64,000 nucleotides of DNA from Paenibacillus glycanilyticus (GCF_023715145.1 NZ_JAMBNP010000006.1:310001-374000); one strand, 5' to 3'. Positions 55,323 to 63,789 are shown, counted from the first letter of the stretch. Notes: a model not told the origin generated them from the letters alone. Numbers and translations: made by a program.

Positions 55323-56246
55323 TTACCCTTTTGTCCCCGTAAACGCAATGCCTTGCACGAAATACTTCTGAAGCAGGAGGAACAAGACGAGGATCGGCAG
55401 AATGGCAATCAGCGCCCCCGCCATCATTGGACCAAAGTCGGTCTGATGGTTAAACGAGAAAGCCTGCAGCCCCATCTGTATGGTCGCTTTAGCCGGATCG
55501 TTCAATATGATCATCGGCCACAGGAAGTTATTCCAGCCTCCTTGGAAGGTGAAGATCGAGAGCGTCGCAAGCGCCGGCTTCGTGAGCGGCAGATAGATGT
55601 TCCAGAAGATGCGGAACTCGCCCGCTCCCTCGATCCGCGCCATCTCCATCATGTCGGAAGGCAGCGTCAGGAAGAACTGCCGCATGAAGAATACCGCAAA
55701 CGATCCGGAAGCCCCCGGCAGAATAATCCCCCAGAAGGAGTTCAGGAAGCCGTTGCCTCCGCCTCCAAGAATGTCATTGCCGCCAATCAGCGGGAAATGC
55801 TTCAGGACGTAGAAGCTCGGAATCATCGTTACGATGCCCGGGATCATCATGGCTGCCAGCAGGACCCGGAACAACGGCTTGCTCATCTTGAAGTTCAGCT
55901 TCGCAAAGGCGTAGCCGCTGATGGATCCAAAGAACAGGTTGCACAGCACGCCAGCCGTTGCGAGAATAAACGAGTTGGCGAAATACCCGGCAAACGGTAC
56001 CGTTGTAAACGCGGCTTTGTAATGCTCCAAAGTAAGTGTTGACGGAATCCACTTGATGGGCACCGCGAAGATTTCATTGCTTGGTTTAAACGAAGTAATC
56101 AAACTCCAGAAAAACGGCAAAAACATTGCTACCGCTATAGCCCCCGCGACCAGATAGAAAAGGACGGTCGTTAGTACCTTTTTAAAGGCATAAGAAGGCG
56201 GCTTAGGAGCACGTACTGTTACTGCTTTGACAAATGGTTGTGCCAT
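55323..56246 (-). CDS. Sugar ABC transporter permease (MalG type) of the mannan locus
   Basis: 307 residues, six helices. The EAA loop is MMEMARIEGAGEFRIFWNIYLPLTKPALATL (near 195-225) and the C-terminal QGIAFTGTKG is MalG-like. A basic N-terminal extension (KAVTVRAPKPPSYAFKK) precedes the first helix. The Shine-Dalgarno AGGAGG is immediately preceded by the last unit of repeat array B. ATPase not encoded nearby; an MsmX-type shared ATPase is likely. Confidence 0.92.
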   Translation of the reverse strand: MAQPFVKAVTVRAPKPPSYAFKKVLTTVLFYLVAGAIAVAMFLPFFWSLITSFKPSNEIFAVPIKWIPSTLTLEHYKAAFTTVPFAGYFANSFILATAGVLCNLFFGSISGYAFAKLNFKMSKPLFRVLLAAMMIPGIVTMIPSFYVLKHFPLIGGNDILGGGGNGFLNSFWGIILPGASGSFAVFFMRQFFLTLPSDMMEMARIEGAGEFRIFWNIYLPLTKPALATLSIFTFQGGWNNFLWPMIILNDPAKATIQMGLQAFSFNHQTDFGPMMAGALIAILPILVLFLLLQKYFVQGIAFTGTKG

Positions 56247-56264
56247 GACCGTTCTTCCTCCTAA

Positions 56265-56466
56265 AATGAATAATCACACAGATAGCCAAGAGAAGGCTAT
56301 TTGTGATTTTTCATACTTCGTAAGCATCAACTTAATGAATAATCACACAGATAGCCAAGATAAAGCTATTTGTGATTTTTCATACTTCGTAAGCATCAAC
56401 TTAATGAATAATCACACAGATAGCCAAGATAAGGCTATTTGTGATTTTTCATACTTCGTAAGCATT
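56265..56466 (-). repeat. Array B: three tandem 69-base repeats between the two permease genes
   Basis: Units 56265-56333, 56334-56402 and 56403-56466 (shortened). On the minus strand each starts with ATGCTTACGAAG and contains a long hairpin (ATCACA-ATAGCC arms pairing with GGCTAT-TGTGAT around an A/G-rich loop). The array fills the space from the stop of one permease to the AGGAGG of the next. The core block is shared with array A (6104-6348); the hairpins differ. Confidence 0.95.
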
Positions 56467-56470
56467 CGTT

Positions 56471-57358
56471 TTATACGATTGGTTCTTCGGATTTATTAAT
56501 GCGCATGTTAATGAAAGAAAAGATTAAAATAGCCACTGCGAGCACAAAAGCTTGCGCGGAAGCGTAGCCCATCTTGAGCTGGTTGAAGCCTTGATTATAA
56601 ATAAGGTATACCGGCGTCTTGGTCACGTTGCCCGGACCGCCTTGCGTCAGAACAAAGGCCTGGTCGAACATTTGAAGCGCCCCGATAATTGCCATCGTAC
56701 TCACAAGGAAGGTTGTTGGACGAAGCTGCGGCCATGTAATGTAACGGAACCGGTCAAAAGCGGTAGCGCCGTCGAGCTTGGCAGATTCGTACAAATAGTC
56801 CGGCACGCCCTGCAGGCCTGCGATATAGATAACCATGTTGGAGCCAACCGACTGCCATAACGTCACCATAATAATGGAGAACATGGCCGTCTCGGTCTGG
56901 GCGAGCCAGGCGGGTCCGGTGATGCCGATATAGCTGAGCAGGTTATTTACAAGACCAAATTCCGGATGGAGCAGCCAGATCCATACGGTTGCCGCCGCAA
57001 CGGCAGAGGTCAGAGTAGGCAGATAATTCATCGTACGGAACAGCTTCACGCCAAACCGTTTGAAGTTCAGCAGCATCGCAAGCAATAAGGAAATGATGAT
57101 GTTAAGCGGTACAAAGACGACCGCGTAGAAAAATACGTTCTTGAAAGTCGTCCAATACAAATCATCTTCAAGCATCTTTTTGTAGTTATCGAATTTCACG
57201 AACTCCATCCGGCTCACCACGTCATAATTCGTAAAGCTTAAATAGAGCGCCATGACAACCGGAATGATGGTAAAAGCGATAAACAGCAGCATCGTTGGCG
57301 TAATAAACAGATAGGCCATCCGGGCTTGATGTTGGTTCAGCTTGCCCATTGAAGACAT
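56471..57358 (-). CDS. Sugar ABC transporter permease (MalF type) of the mannan locus
   Basis: 295 residues, six helices: MAYLFITPTMLLFIAFTIIPVVMALYLSF at the N-terminus and the EAA loop LYESAKLDGATAFDRFRYITWPQLRPT. The start at 57358 has AAAGGAG 8 bases upstream. Longer in-frame starts at 57376 or 57448 are less likely, because the strong hairpin at 57405-57434 would then lie in the coding part. Followed, within four bases of its stop, by repeat array B. Confidence 0.92.
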   Translation of the reverse strand: MSSMGKLNQHQARMAYLFITPTMLLFIAFTIIPVVMALYLSFTNYDVVSRMEFVKFDNYKKMLEDDLYWTTFKNVFFYAVVFVPLNIIISLLLAMLLNFKRFGVKLFRTMNYLPTLTSAVAAATVWIWLLHPEFGLVNNLLSYIGITGPAWLAQTETAMFSIIMVTLWQSVGSNMVIYIAGLQGVPDYLYESAKLDGATAFDRFRYITWPQLRPTTFLVSTMAIIGALQMFDQAFVLTQGGPGNVTKTPVYLIYNQGFNQLKMGYASAQAFVLAVAILIFSFINMRINKSEEPIV

Positions 57359-57404
57359 CGGCACTACTCCTTTCATAGGTGGCTCTCCCGCCGGCTGTAT
57401 GAAT

Positions 57405-57434
57405 GGATAAAGGGAGGTCTCCCTCCCTTTATCC
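57405..57434 (-). other. Intercistronic hairpin after the binding-protein gene
   Basis: A 13-base perfect stem, GGATAAAGGGAGG (57405-57417) with CCTCCCTTTATCC (57422-57434), tetraloop, no T-tract. Likely a 3'-end stabiliser or partial terminator raising binding protein over permeases. Confidence 0.8.
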
Positions 57435-57460
57435 TTCCTTATAGCCATGCAGGTCGGCCT

Positions 57461-58798
57461 TTATTTCACGTCTTCGTTGTCCGCGAGCTGCTGGTCTCCC
57501 CGCTGCTGCGCTTTCTTAAGGGTTTCCTCCGCATTCTGCTTCTTCTGCTGGTACAGCTCCAGATTCGGAATAAGCGCTTCGGTCTCCATTACGGAATAGC
57601 CCGGGTGGGACGGACGAACTTTTGCAAATTCAAGCGTTTCGAGGAATGGCTTGAAGAACGGATCATCCTGGAAGAACGGATCGTCAAGCGCCGGTTTGTA
57701 GCCAGGAATGTTCAGGCTCGTTTTCGCCCACAGCAGAGCGTTGTCCTTATTAGCCGTCCACCATTTGATGAACTCCCATGCCTCTGCCTGATGCTTCGAA
57801 GCTTCGGGAATAACCAGGCCAAAGCCGCCCATCACGCCGCCTTTGTCGCCGTTAGGTCCTGTCGGAGGCGGCACAACCCCAAAGTCCAGATCCTTGCCGT
57901 ATTTCTTATAAGTGCTGAGCATCCATGGACCGTTATAAGTCATGGCAACCTTGCCCGTCGCGAACGCATCCGTGCCTTCGCCAAGACCTTGCTCAAAGCC
58001 GACTTTATACACTTTGTCCTGATTCATCATGCGGTCCCAGAAATTAAGCACCGCCAGACCTTTTTCATTGTTGAAGTTTGTTTTGCCGTCTTCGGTCAGC
58101 ATTTGACCGCCTGCTTGCTGAAGATACATATTAAAGAGGCCGTTATCGCCAAGGGAGAAGCCCGCCACTTCGAGCTTGCTGCCATTCCACTTGGTTGTCT
58201 TAATCGCTACCTGCTCGAGCTCATCCCAAGTCGCAGGAGGCGTCGTTACGCCCGCATCGCTCAGCAGCTTTTTGTTATAGAACAAAGCGCGTGCATCAAC
58301 GGTCAATGGAAGGCCGTACAGCTTGTCGTTATTGGACAATTCCTTCAGCGCTTCGCCATAGAACTCATCTTTGTTCAAACCGTCTTGCGTCATGAGATCA
58401 TCGATTGGATGAAGGACGTTTTTCGGCGCGTACAGCGGTGTACGCCATCTGTCCCAGAGCAGAACGTCCGGTGCGCCGCCGGATGTAGCAGCCGTCAGGA
58501 ACTTCGTAATCAAGTCCTGCTGCAGCATGTATTTCACGCGAATTTTATCCTGCGATTTGTTGAAGGCATCAACCATTGTCTGGAATTGCTTCTGGCCGTC
58601 GCCTGCCCAATCCCCCCAGAACGTAATCTCTACAGCCTTTCCGCCATCCGCATTTCCGGAAGTGTTACCCGCTTGCTCATTTGTTCCGCTGTTTGCATTC
58701 GTATTGCTGTTGCCGTTGCTGCTTGTCGTTGTTTTTGCGCAGCCGGCTGCTGTTGCCACAACCGTAACCAAGGCGATCATCGTGATCCATTTTTTCAC
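57461..58798 (-). CDS. Sugar-binding lipoprotein of the mannan locus
   Basis: 445 residues, solute-binding family 1. Lipobox TAAGC gives lipidated Cys20; an Asn/Ser/Thr/Gly linker runs to about residue 55. The mature start VEITFWGDWAGDGQKQFQTMVDAFNKSQDKIRVKYM is followed by GAPDVLLWDRWRTPLYA. The C-terminus is strongly charged and Gln-rich. Expected ligand: alpha-1,6-linked manno-oligosaccharides, inferred from GH125 and GH76 neighbours. Follows GH125 by 83 bases with a small hairpin between. Confidence 0.92.
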   Translation of the reverse strand: MKKWITMIALVTVVATAAGCAKTTTSSNGNSNTNANSGTNEQAGNTSGNADGGKAVEITFWGDWAGDGQKQFQTMVDAFNKSQDKIRVKYMLQQDLITKFLTAATSGGAPDVLLWDRWRTPLYAPKNVLHPIDDLMTQDGLNKDEFYGEALKELSNNDKLYGLPLTVDARALFYNKKLLSDAGVTTPPATWDELEQVAIKTTKWNGSKLEVAGFSLGDNGLFNMYLQQAGGQMLTEDGKTNFNNEKGLAVLNFWDRMMNQDKVYKVGFEQGLGEGTDAFATGKVAMTYNGPWMLSTYKKYGKDLDFGVVPPPTGPNGDKGGVMGGFGLVIPEASKHQAEAWEFIKWWTANKDNALLWAKTSLNIPGYKPALDDPFFQDDPFFKPFLETLEFAKVRPSHPGYSVMETEALIPNLELYQQKKQNAEETLKKAQQRGDQQLADNEDVK

Positions 58799-58845
58799 TT
58801 TTCATGCCTCCCTTTTTTAGTTACCCTATCTATTTCAAAAGAAAG

Positions 58846-58861
58846 CTGCCTTTATTGGCAG
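58846..58861 (-). other. Small hairpin between GH125 and the binding-protein gene
   Basis: CTGCC-aataaa-GGCAG on the minus strand followed by CTTTCTTTTG. Weak; a partial terminator or processing site. Confidence 0.4.
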
Positions 58862-58881
58862 GTCTCCTTATGAAATCGCTG

Positions 58882-60177
58882 TCATTTCGTCTGTACTCGA
58901 ATTCCGCAGTAATCAAGCAGCAGCTCGCTGAACATCATGTTTGCCCAGGAGAACCAGGGGCGGCTGAACTGATAAGGATCATCCGCATGGAACCCTTCAT
59001 GCATGAAGTTGGTACCGGCCGTTGTTGCTTCCATAAGATGGAGCAGCCGCTCTTTCTCCGCACGGTCTTCCGTCGTTAAGCCCTGCATCGCCAGCGCGAT
59101 ATGCCAGATGTATTGATGTGGCGTATGAGGACTGCCGATTCCGGATGCTGCTTTACCTTCAAAGTAATAAGGGTTGCTGCTGCTTAAGACAAAGCTCCGC
59201 GTATTGCGGTAGATCGGATCCTCCTGCGAGGTGTAGCCGAGATAAGGGATAGACAGCAGACTTGGCACATTCGCGTCATCCATAAAATTGTAATTGCCGA
59301 GTCCGTCCGTTTCATATGCGTAAATTTTTCCAAATTGCGGATGCTCGGTAATGCCGTATGTTTGAATGCCCTGATCAATTTCCCCGCCAAGCTTACCTGC
59401 GCGGGCTGCAAGCTCGCGATCGCCAAGGACTTCCTCCGCGATTTCCTTCAGGTATCTCAAAGCGACAACCGCAAACATATTGGCCGGCACAAGATAACCG
59501 TATGTACAAGCATCGTCGCTTGGGCGGAAGCCGCTCCATGTCATGCCCGTATAGCCGGTCTCCGTGCCTTTCCCCTCGCGCAGGAGCGTATCCGTCGGTG
59601 CGCAGTTAAAGCGCTGGAAGCTGTACGGCGAACTTGTCTCATGGTTTTGTTCCGTTGTCCATAAGTTCAGGATCGCATCTGACGCTTGCTTGAACGTCTC
59701 GTCGAACTGCGAGGTCCTGCCGGTATTTTTCCATAGCAGATAACTGAGCTGCAGCGGGTAGCAAAGCGAATCAATCTCGTATTTGCGCTCCCAGATGGAA
59801 GGACCCGTATCGGTCAGATCATCCTGATGGCCTTTGCCGCTTGGCCCGTTATTGAATGCATTCGCATAAGGGTCAATCAGAACCGAAGCCATTTGTCTCC
59901 GAACCAATCCTTCGATCAGATCCGCGAGCTCGGCATCCTCGGAAGCCAACACCAGAAACGGTCGAAGCTGAGCCGCCGAATCGCGAAGCCACATAGCTGG
60001 TATATCACCTGTTATAACAAATGTTGTTCCGTCAGGCATCCGCTGAATGGTCGTCTGCAGCGTATTCAGGATTGCTTTCTCGAATATGGCCGCCCAATTC
60101 GGATGATCCTGCAGTTTTTCCTTCATTCGGTCTAATAACCGCGTTAAGGATACGGGGATTTCTGTCGATTGCGTCAT
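58882..60177 (-). CDS. GH125 exo-alpha-1,6-mannosidase
   Basis: 431 residues of family GH125 (metal-independent inverting exo-alpha-1,6-mannosidase). Seen: GDIPAMWLRDSAAQLRPFLVLA near the N-terminus, the acidic cluster TDTGPSIWERKYEIDSLCYPLQLSYLLWK, GMTWSGFRPSDDACTYGYLVPANMFA and the C-terminal MHEGFHADDPYQFSRPWFSWANMMFSELLLDY. No signal peptide, so cytoplasmic. The start at 60177 has AAGGAGG 9 bases upstream. First gene of the mannan operon, behind a consensus promoter at 60240-60268. Confidence 0.92.
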   Translation of the reverse strand: MTQSTEIPVSLTRLLDRMKEKLQDHPNWAAIFEKAILNTLQTTIQRMPDGTTFVITGDIPAMWLRDSAAQLRPFLVLASEDAELADLIEGLVRRQMASVLIDPYANAFNNGPSGKGHQDDLTDTGPSIWERKYEIDSLCYPLQLSYLLWKNTGRTSQFDETFKQASDAILNLWTTEQNHETSSPYSFQRFNCAPTDTLLREGKGTETGYTGMTWSGFRPSDDACTYGYLVPANMFAVVALRYLKEIAEEVLGDRELAARAGKLGGEIDQGIQTYGITEHPQFGKIYAYETDGLGNYNFMDDANVPSLLSIPYLGYTSQEDPIYRNTRSFVLSSSNPYYFEGKAASGIGSPHTPHQYIWHIALAMQGLTTEDRAEKERLLHLMEATTAGTNFMHEGFHADDPYQFSRPWFSWANMMFSELLLDYCGIRVQTK

Positions 60178-60239
60178 GCGTTTGTGCCTCCTTGTTCCCT
60201 TAAACCACTTTTTATAAAACGCTTTCATTTAATATTGCT

Positions 60240-60268
60240 ATTATATTGGCATGTATATGGTATGTCAA
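60240..60268 (-). promoter_or_regulatory. Consensus promoter of the mannan operon
   Basis: Minus-strand -35 TTGACA (60263-60268), 17-base spacer, -10 TATAAT (60240-60245). An inverted TATTGRCAT / ATGYCAATA pair spans the two boxes with a 9-base centre containing ATACCAT, also present in the regulator's promoter at 62245-62273. Confidence 0.8.
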
Positions 60269-60331
60269 TATGTTTTTTATATATTGTTTATACCAATCTA
60301 TCATACTATTTGATCAGGACTTATGGCATAC

Positions 60332-60359
60332 AAAAAAAGCCCCCAGTCGGAGGCTTTTA
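60332..60359 (-). terminator. Terminator of the CBO0543-like gene
   Basis: Minus strand: AAAGCCTCC-gact-GGGGGCTTT followed by T's. Confidence 0.88.
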
Positions 60360-60370
60360 TCTGAATGACC

Positions 60371-60889
60371 TTAGTTTCTGTTTTCAATCGGTACATTAAC
60401 GGGTATCTTGAAATACCAGATATACAATACACATAGCACAAGCATGATCCCGTAAGCAGCCAACGGCTTCTTATGGAAGAGCCACAATAGCGGGAACATG
60501 GTGCAATCAAAAAAGATCGACCAGTAAAGGCTCCATCCATATTGATAGATGATGCGATCGGTCAGCATAAAGAACCATTCGACCGCCACATAAACCCCGA
60601 TGTACCTCAAGTAGTGAACGATAATCTTGTTTGTTTGCACAGGATAATTCGAGATGAACATTAACGCTGTTGCGGGAAAAATAACAAAGGTATACACCAA
60701 TTCCGTCATGCTGTGGTTAGGTAAAAAGTCCGGCTTCAGCTTCCAGAGAAAATGGCCGGCGGTTAGAAAATTATACAGCAGGTTGCCAATGACAATAAAC
60801 ATCATGGTGGGATGATACCTCTGCCAATGTCTCCAATCCCCATATCTCCATGCTGCTAACAGCGTAATGACACCAAGAATCAAATGCAT
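60371..60889 (-). CDS. CBO0543-family membrane protein
   Basis: 172 residues with five predicted helices. WRHWQRYHPTMMFIVIGNLLYNFL, HSMTELVYTFVIFPATALMFISNYP and YVAVEWFFMLTDRIIYQYGWSLYWSIFFDCTMFPLLWLFHKKP follow the pattern of the uncharacterised CBO0543 family found in spore-forming Firmicutes. The start at 60889 has GAGGGG 9 bases upstream. Single-gene unit between the GntR/LacI regulator and the mannan operon promoter; no functional link is apparent. Confidence 0.75.
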   Translation of the reverse strand: MHLILGVITLLAAWRYGDWRHWQRYHPTMMFIVIGNLLYNFLTAGHFLWKLKPDFLPNHSMTELVYTFVIFPATALMFISNYPVQTNKIIVHYLRYIGVYVAVEWFFMLTDRIIYQYGWSLYWSIFFDCTMFPLLWLFHKKPLAAYGIMLVLCVLYIWYFKIPVNVPIENRN

Positions 60890-60999
60890 AGAACTGCCCC
60901 TCGTGAGTGATGCCAAATTGTAATGTTTCTGACCTTACCAAATATTGTGCTCTAACCTTTTTTTGGTTATTCGGACCATGCGAGCCTAAAACAAGACGC

Positions 61000-61025
61000 A
61001 AAAAAAGCCTCCTGGCAGGAGGCTT
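61000..61025 (-). terminator. Terminator of the GntR/LacI regulator gene
   Basis: AAGCCTCCTGCCAGGAGGCTT palindrome-type stem (61006-61025) with a minus-strand T7. Confidence 0.9.
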
Positions 61026-61040
61026 GAAGCAGCATTGCGA

Positions 61041-62195
61041 TTATGAATGAGCCGGCCCCGTCGAATCGCTGATGACAAGCGAAGCGTCGAGCAGAATCTT
61101 ATTGGGCACGGATTGTCCGCCGCGCAGCTTGAGCACGTTCTCGAAGGCGACGCGCCCCATCTCATGCTGGTTCTGGCTCAAATGAGTGAACGGGTAACGC
61201 CCGTTTGTCTCCGGGCAGTCAAAGCAGACAATGGAATAGTCATTCGGCACGGCCTTGCCCATCTGCTGCACCGCCTGATAGGCAATCTGCCCGATATTGT
61301 ACTCGGTCGCGAACAAGGCTGTAATATGAGGATGATTGTTCAGATGATCGATAATCTTCTGAATATCCTCCTGCTTGTTCTCTTCCGTATTATGCTTGGG
61401 GAGGGTAGACGTAATATTCTCCATCCAGATTTCCCGGTCCACGACAATCCCCTTCTCTGCATGAGCTTGAATAAACCCTTCGATCCGCTCTTCAATCGCA
61501 GTCGTATCAACCGGCGGCGGCGTCAGAAAAGCGATGAATTTGTGTCCAAGCTCGAACAAATGATTGGTTCCGTCTTTGGCGGCGCCTACATTGTCCGTTG
61601 CGATCGAGCTAGCCGAGATTCCCTTCAAATGCCGGTCCACAAGCACAAACGGGAACTGGTTAATGACCAGCTTCAAGATTTCCGCGTTGAAATATTCGCC
61701 TTGTGCCGGGAAAATAATCAGTCCGTCCACGCCCAGCTCAAGCAATCCCTTAATTGCCTCCTCTTCGAGAGCCGGAATACCAAAAGTCCGGCGTAATACC
61801 AAATAACAGTTATGCTGTCGCGAAGCCTCCTCCATTCCATAGACCAGTCCGTTGCCGTAGCTGTCCGCAAAGTCGGTAATAACCAGACCAATCAGCAGCC
61901 TTCCGTCTTCTTTGCGCGTCCTCTGAGGAGCCGCTCCTGCGGCTAGAACCGACGACTTCGCCTGAGGAGCAGGCTGATCGGATACAAACGAGCCGCGCCC
62001 TGGCTGACGGATGATATAACCTTCGCTCGCAAGCAGCTCAAGTGCCTTCTTGCTCGTGATCCGGCTTACATTGTATTCATCGCCAAGCTCCTTCTCGGAA
62101 GGAACCCGGTCGCCAGGTTCGTATTTCTTCTCAAGAATGTCTTCGCGGAGTGCTTCAAAAATCCGTTCATACATCGGTTTCGATGATTCGTTCAT
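61041..62195 (-). CDS. GntR/LacI hybrid transcriptional regulator (AraR-like architecture)
   Basis: 384 residues: N-terminal GntR winged helix (residues 4-75: YERIFEALREDILEKKYEPGDRVPSEKELGDEYNVSRITSKKALELLASEGYIIRQPGRGSFV), a linker and a LacI-type sugar-binding core (about 92-384: LLIGLVITDFADSYGNGLVYGMEEASRQH; DGLIIFP; VLVDRHLKGISASSIATDNVGAA; IVCFDCPE). This is the layout of B. subtilis AraR. Probably represses the adjacent mannan operon and itself, responding to a mannose-type or arabinose-type sugar. The start at 62195 has GGAGG 10 bases upstream; the longer frame runs into the promoter. Confidence 0.9.
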   Translation of the reverse strand: MNESSKPMYERIFEALREDILEKKYEPGDRVPSEKELGDEYNVSRITSKKALELLASEGYIIRQPGRGSFVSDQPAPQAKSSVLAAGAAPQRTRKEDGRLLIGLVITDFADSYGNGLVYGMEEASRQHNCYLVLRRTFGIPALEEEAIKGLLELGVDGLIIFPAQGEYFNAEILKLVINQFPFVLVDRHLKGISASSIATDNVGAAKDGTNHLFELGHKFIAFLTPPPVDTTAIEERIEGFIQAHAEKGIVVDREIWMENITSTLPKHNTEENKQEDIQKIIDHLNNHPHITALFATEYNIGQIAYQAVQQMGKAVPNDYSIVCFDCPETNGRYPFTHLSQNQHEMGRVAFENVLKLRGGQSVPNKILLDASLVISDSTGPAHS

Positions 62196-62244
62196 CCTGT
62201 TTGTTCCTCCGTCTTCCAGCTGACAAGTGTCCCATATATATAAC

Positions 62245-62273
62245 AATATATCATGGTATATTCCATTTGCCAA
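62245..62273 (-). promoter_or_regulatory. Promoter and near-palindrome of the GntR/LacI regulator
   Basis: Minus-strand -35 TTGGCA (62268-62273), 17-base spacer, -10 TATATT (62245-62250). ATATATCATGGTATAT (62246-62261), palindromic at 7 of 8 base-pair steps, overlaps the -10; a likely self-operator. Confidence 0.65.
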
Positions 62274-62358
62274 GATGGATTGACATATCAACTATAGAAA
62301 TACGACATGAATTACACGCTCTTCACCATGTCCGGGCATTGACTGATCTGCTCATTAA

Positions 62359-62405
62359 CAAAGAGAGGTCGTGCAGGATTAAACCCGCACAACCTCTCTT
62401 TGTTT
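62359..62405 (-). terminator. Terminator of the SDR gene
   Basis: AAAGAGAGGT...ACCTCTCTTT arms (62360-62401) with an inner GTGC/GCAC pair. The best T-tract is on the plus side, but the hairpin follows the minus-strand SDR stop. Confidence 0.7.
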
Positions 62406-62414
62406 TCCAGTGTG

Positions 62415-63113
62415 CTAAATCGGCATTTCCTTGCCCGTATAATCGACGAAGTTGAACTTGCCTTGCGGCACGATACGTCCCTCGGCAAGATCAAGAATAC
62501 CTTTGGCGCTTTGACGCGGATTAGTAGGCGCATTCTCGCCTCCCATATCCGTCTTCATCCAGCCCGGATGAACGCTAAGCACCTGTATCCCCTGCTTCTT
62601 CACGGCAGACAACAGCTGCTGCGTGAACATATTGAGCGCCGTCTTCGAGATGCCATACGGATAATCGCCCGGATAAGCGTTACTGATACTGCCTGCTTCA
62701 GACGAAATATTAATAATGGCTCCGTTTGGTTCCGTAACAAGCGAAAGGAAATGCTTCACAACTCGCATGGGCCCAAACAGGTTAATGTCAAAGGACTTCA
62801 GAACTTCGTTCATATCCAGCTCTTCAATAGAAGTATTTCTTGCCTCCAGGATCGCTGCATTGTTAATGATGGCGCCAAGCGATCTGCCCTGCTGCTTCAG
62901 CGAAGCGGCGAGATCAGCTAGTCCCGCTTCATCGCTAACGTCAAGCTTAGCCAGCTCCAGCTGTGAGCCGTACTGCTCGGCAAGCGCCGCTAGCTTACCT
63001 TGTGTTGCAATGTCGCGGACACCTGCAATGACGCGATGTCCACGTTCAAGCGCTTCTGCCGCCATTTCGACGCCAAGCCCCCGGCTGGCGCCCGTAATAA
63101 GGATATTTGCCAT
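62415..63113 (-). CDS. Short-chain dehydrogenase (carbonyl-reductase-like)
   Basis: 232 residues. Classic SDR: TGASRGLGVEMA (7-18), NNAA, catalytic Ser in NISSEAGSI, YGISKTALN for Tyr and Lys, and PGWMKTDMGG. It resembles YwnB/carbonyl reductase-like proteins; substrate unknown. ATG with a GGAGGGA site. Monocistronic; the upstream neighbour is on the other strand. Confidence 0.88.
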   Translation of the reverse strand: MANILITGASRGLGVEMAAEALERGHRVIAGVRDIATQGKLAALAEQYGSQLELAKLDVSDEAGLADLAASLKQQGRSLGAIINNAAILEARNTSIEELDMNEVLKSFDINLFGPMRVVKHFLSLVTEPNGAIINISSEAGSISNAYPGDYPYGISKTALNMFTQQLLSAVKKQGIQVLSVHPGWMKTDMGGENAPTNPRQSAKGILDLAEGRIVPQGKFNFVDYTGKEMPI

Positions 63114-63274
63114 GAAAATCCCTCCTTAATCTTCCAACGCTCTTAATATAACATATAGAAAAGCTATATTACTCTATCTCTTTCCATTCGATATAATTGG
63201 AAGGGATATCCACTGCTGTAATTGCGGAGATCAGTCTTAATAATCTATAACGTTCAAGAAGGGGACATCATTTT

Positions 63275-63747
63275 TTGGAAATATTAACGATTATATTTTC
63301 GCTTCTATTTTATGGCTATGCTTTTATGAATTACCGTTCCGATGCATTTATTTTTTACCTCACGATAGGGACCATTCTGTTCATTGTCTCTCTGTATTTC
63401 GCTATGACCGGAAAGAACAAGAGCAATTTCAGTTATGGCTGGCGGCCAATCATAGAGAAATATTAACGGGAGGCGCCTACTACCAGCATATCGAGATTAC
63501 GCCCGTTACCCGCTTCGTTCAATATGATGCTCTCGTGTCATTTGGCGTCTTTCATTCCCATCGCCATAGCCGGTATTTCATTGAAGAGGTACATTTGACT
63601 CTGCTCCACAGAACGATTTTCTCCCTGATCACTTTGTTATTAGGATGGTGGAGCGTCCCGTTTGGCCCGATTCTTACAATCCCGATTCTCTGGCGCAATC
63701 TCAGAGGCGGGCATCGCAAAACCTATCAGGAATTAATGCAAGGCTAG
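63275..63747 (+). pseudogene. Small membrane protein gene, apparently frameshifted
   Basis: From TTG 63275 (AAGGGGA 9 bases upstream) the frame encodes two hydrophobic helices (ILTIIFSLLFYGYAFMNY; YLTIGTILFIVSLYFAM) and stops at 63466. The -1 frame is open through the same region and from about 63412 reads KEQEQFQLWLAANHREILTGGAYYQHIEITP on to RTIFSLITLLLGWWSVPFGP and ends at 63747. That sequence looks like genuine protein but has no start codon with a ribosome site. One base lost near GGAAAGAAC (63410-63418) would join both into about 157 residues: two helices, a small polar domain, and a C-terminal helix. Alternatively two genes exist. No known function. Confidence 0.5.
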
Positions 63748-63789
63748 CTGGCAGGAAACATTTTACCTTTAAAGGAGAGCATTTAAGGA

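Noticed and set aside
56227..56499. A 90-residue repetitive protein across array B
   Set aside because: Its periodicity comes from the 69-base unit being a multiple of three. It starts inside the permease's coding start region on the opposite strand and has no ribosome site.
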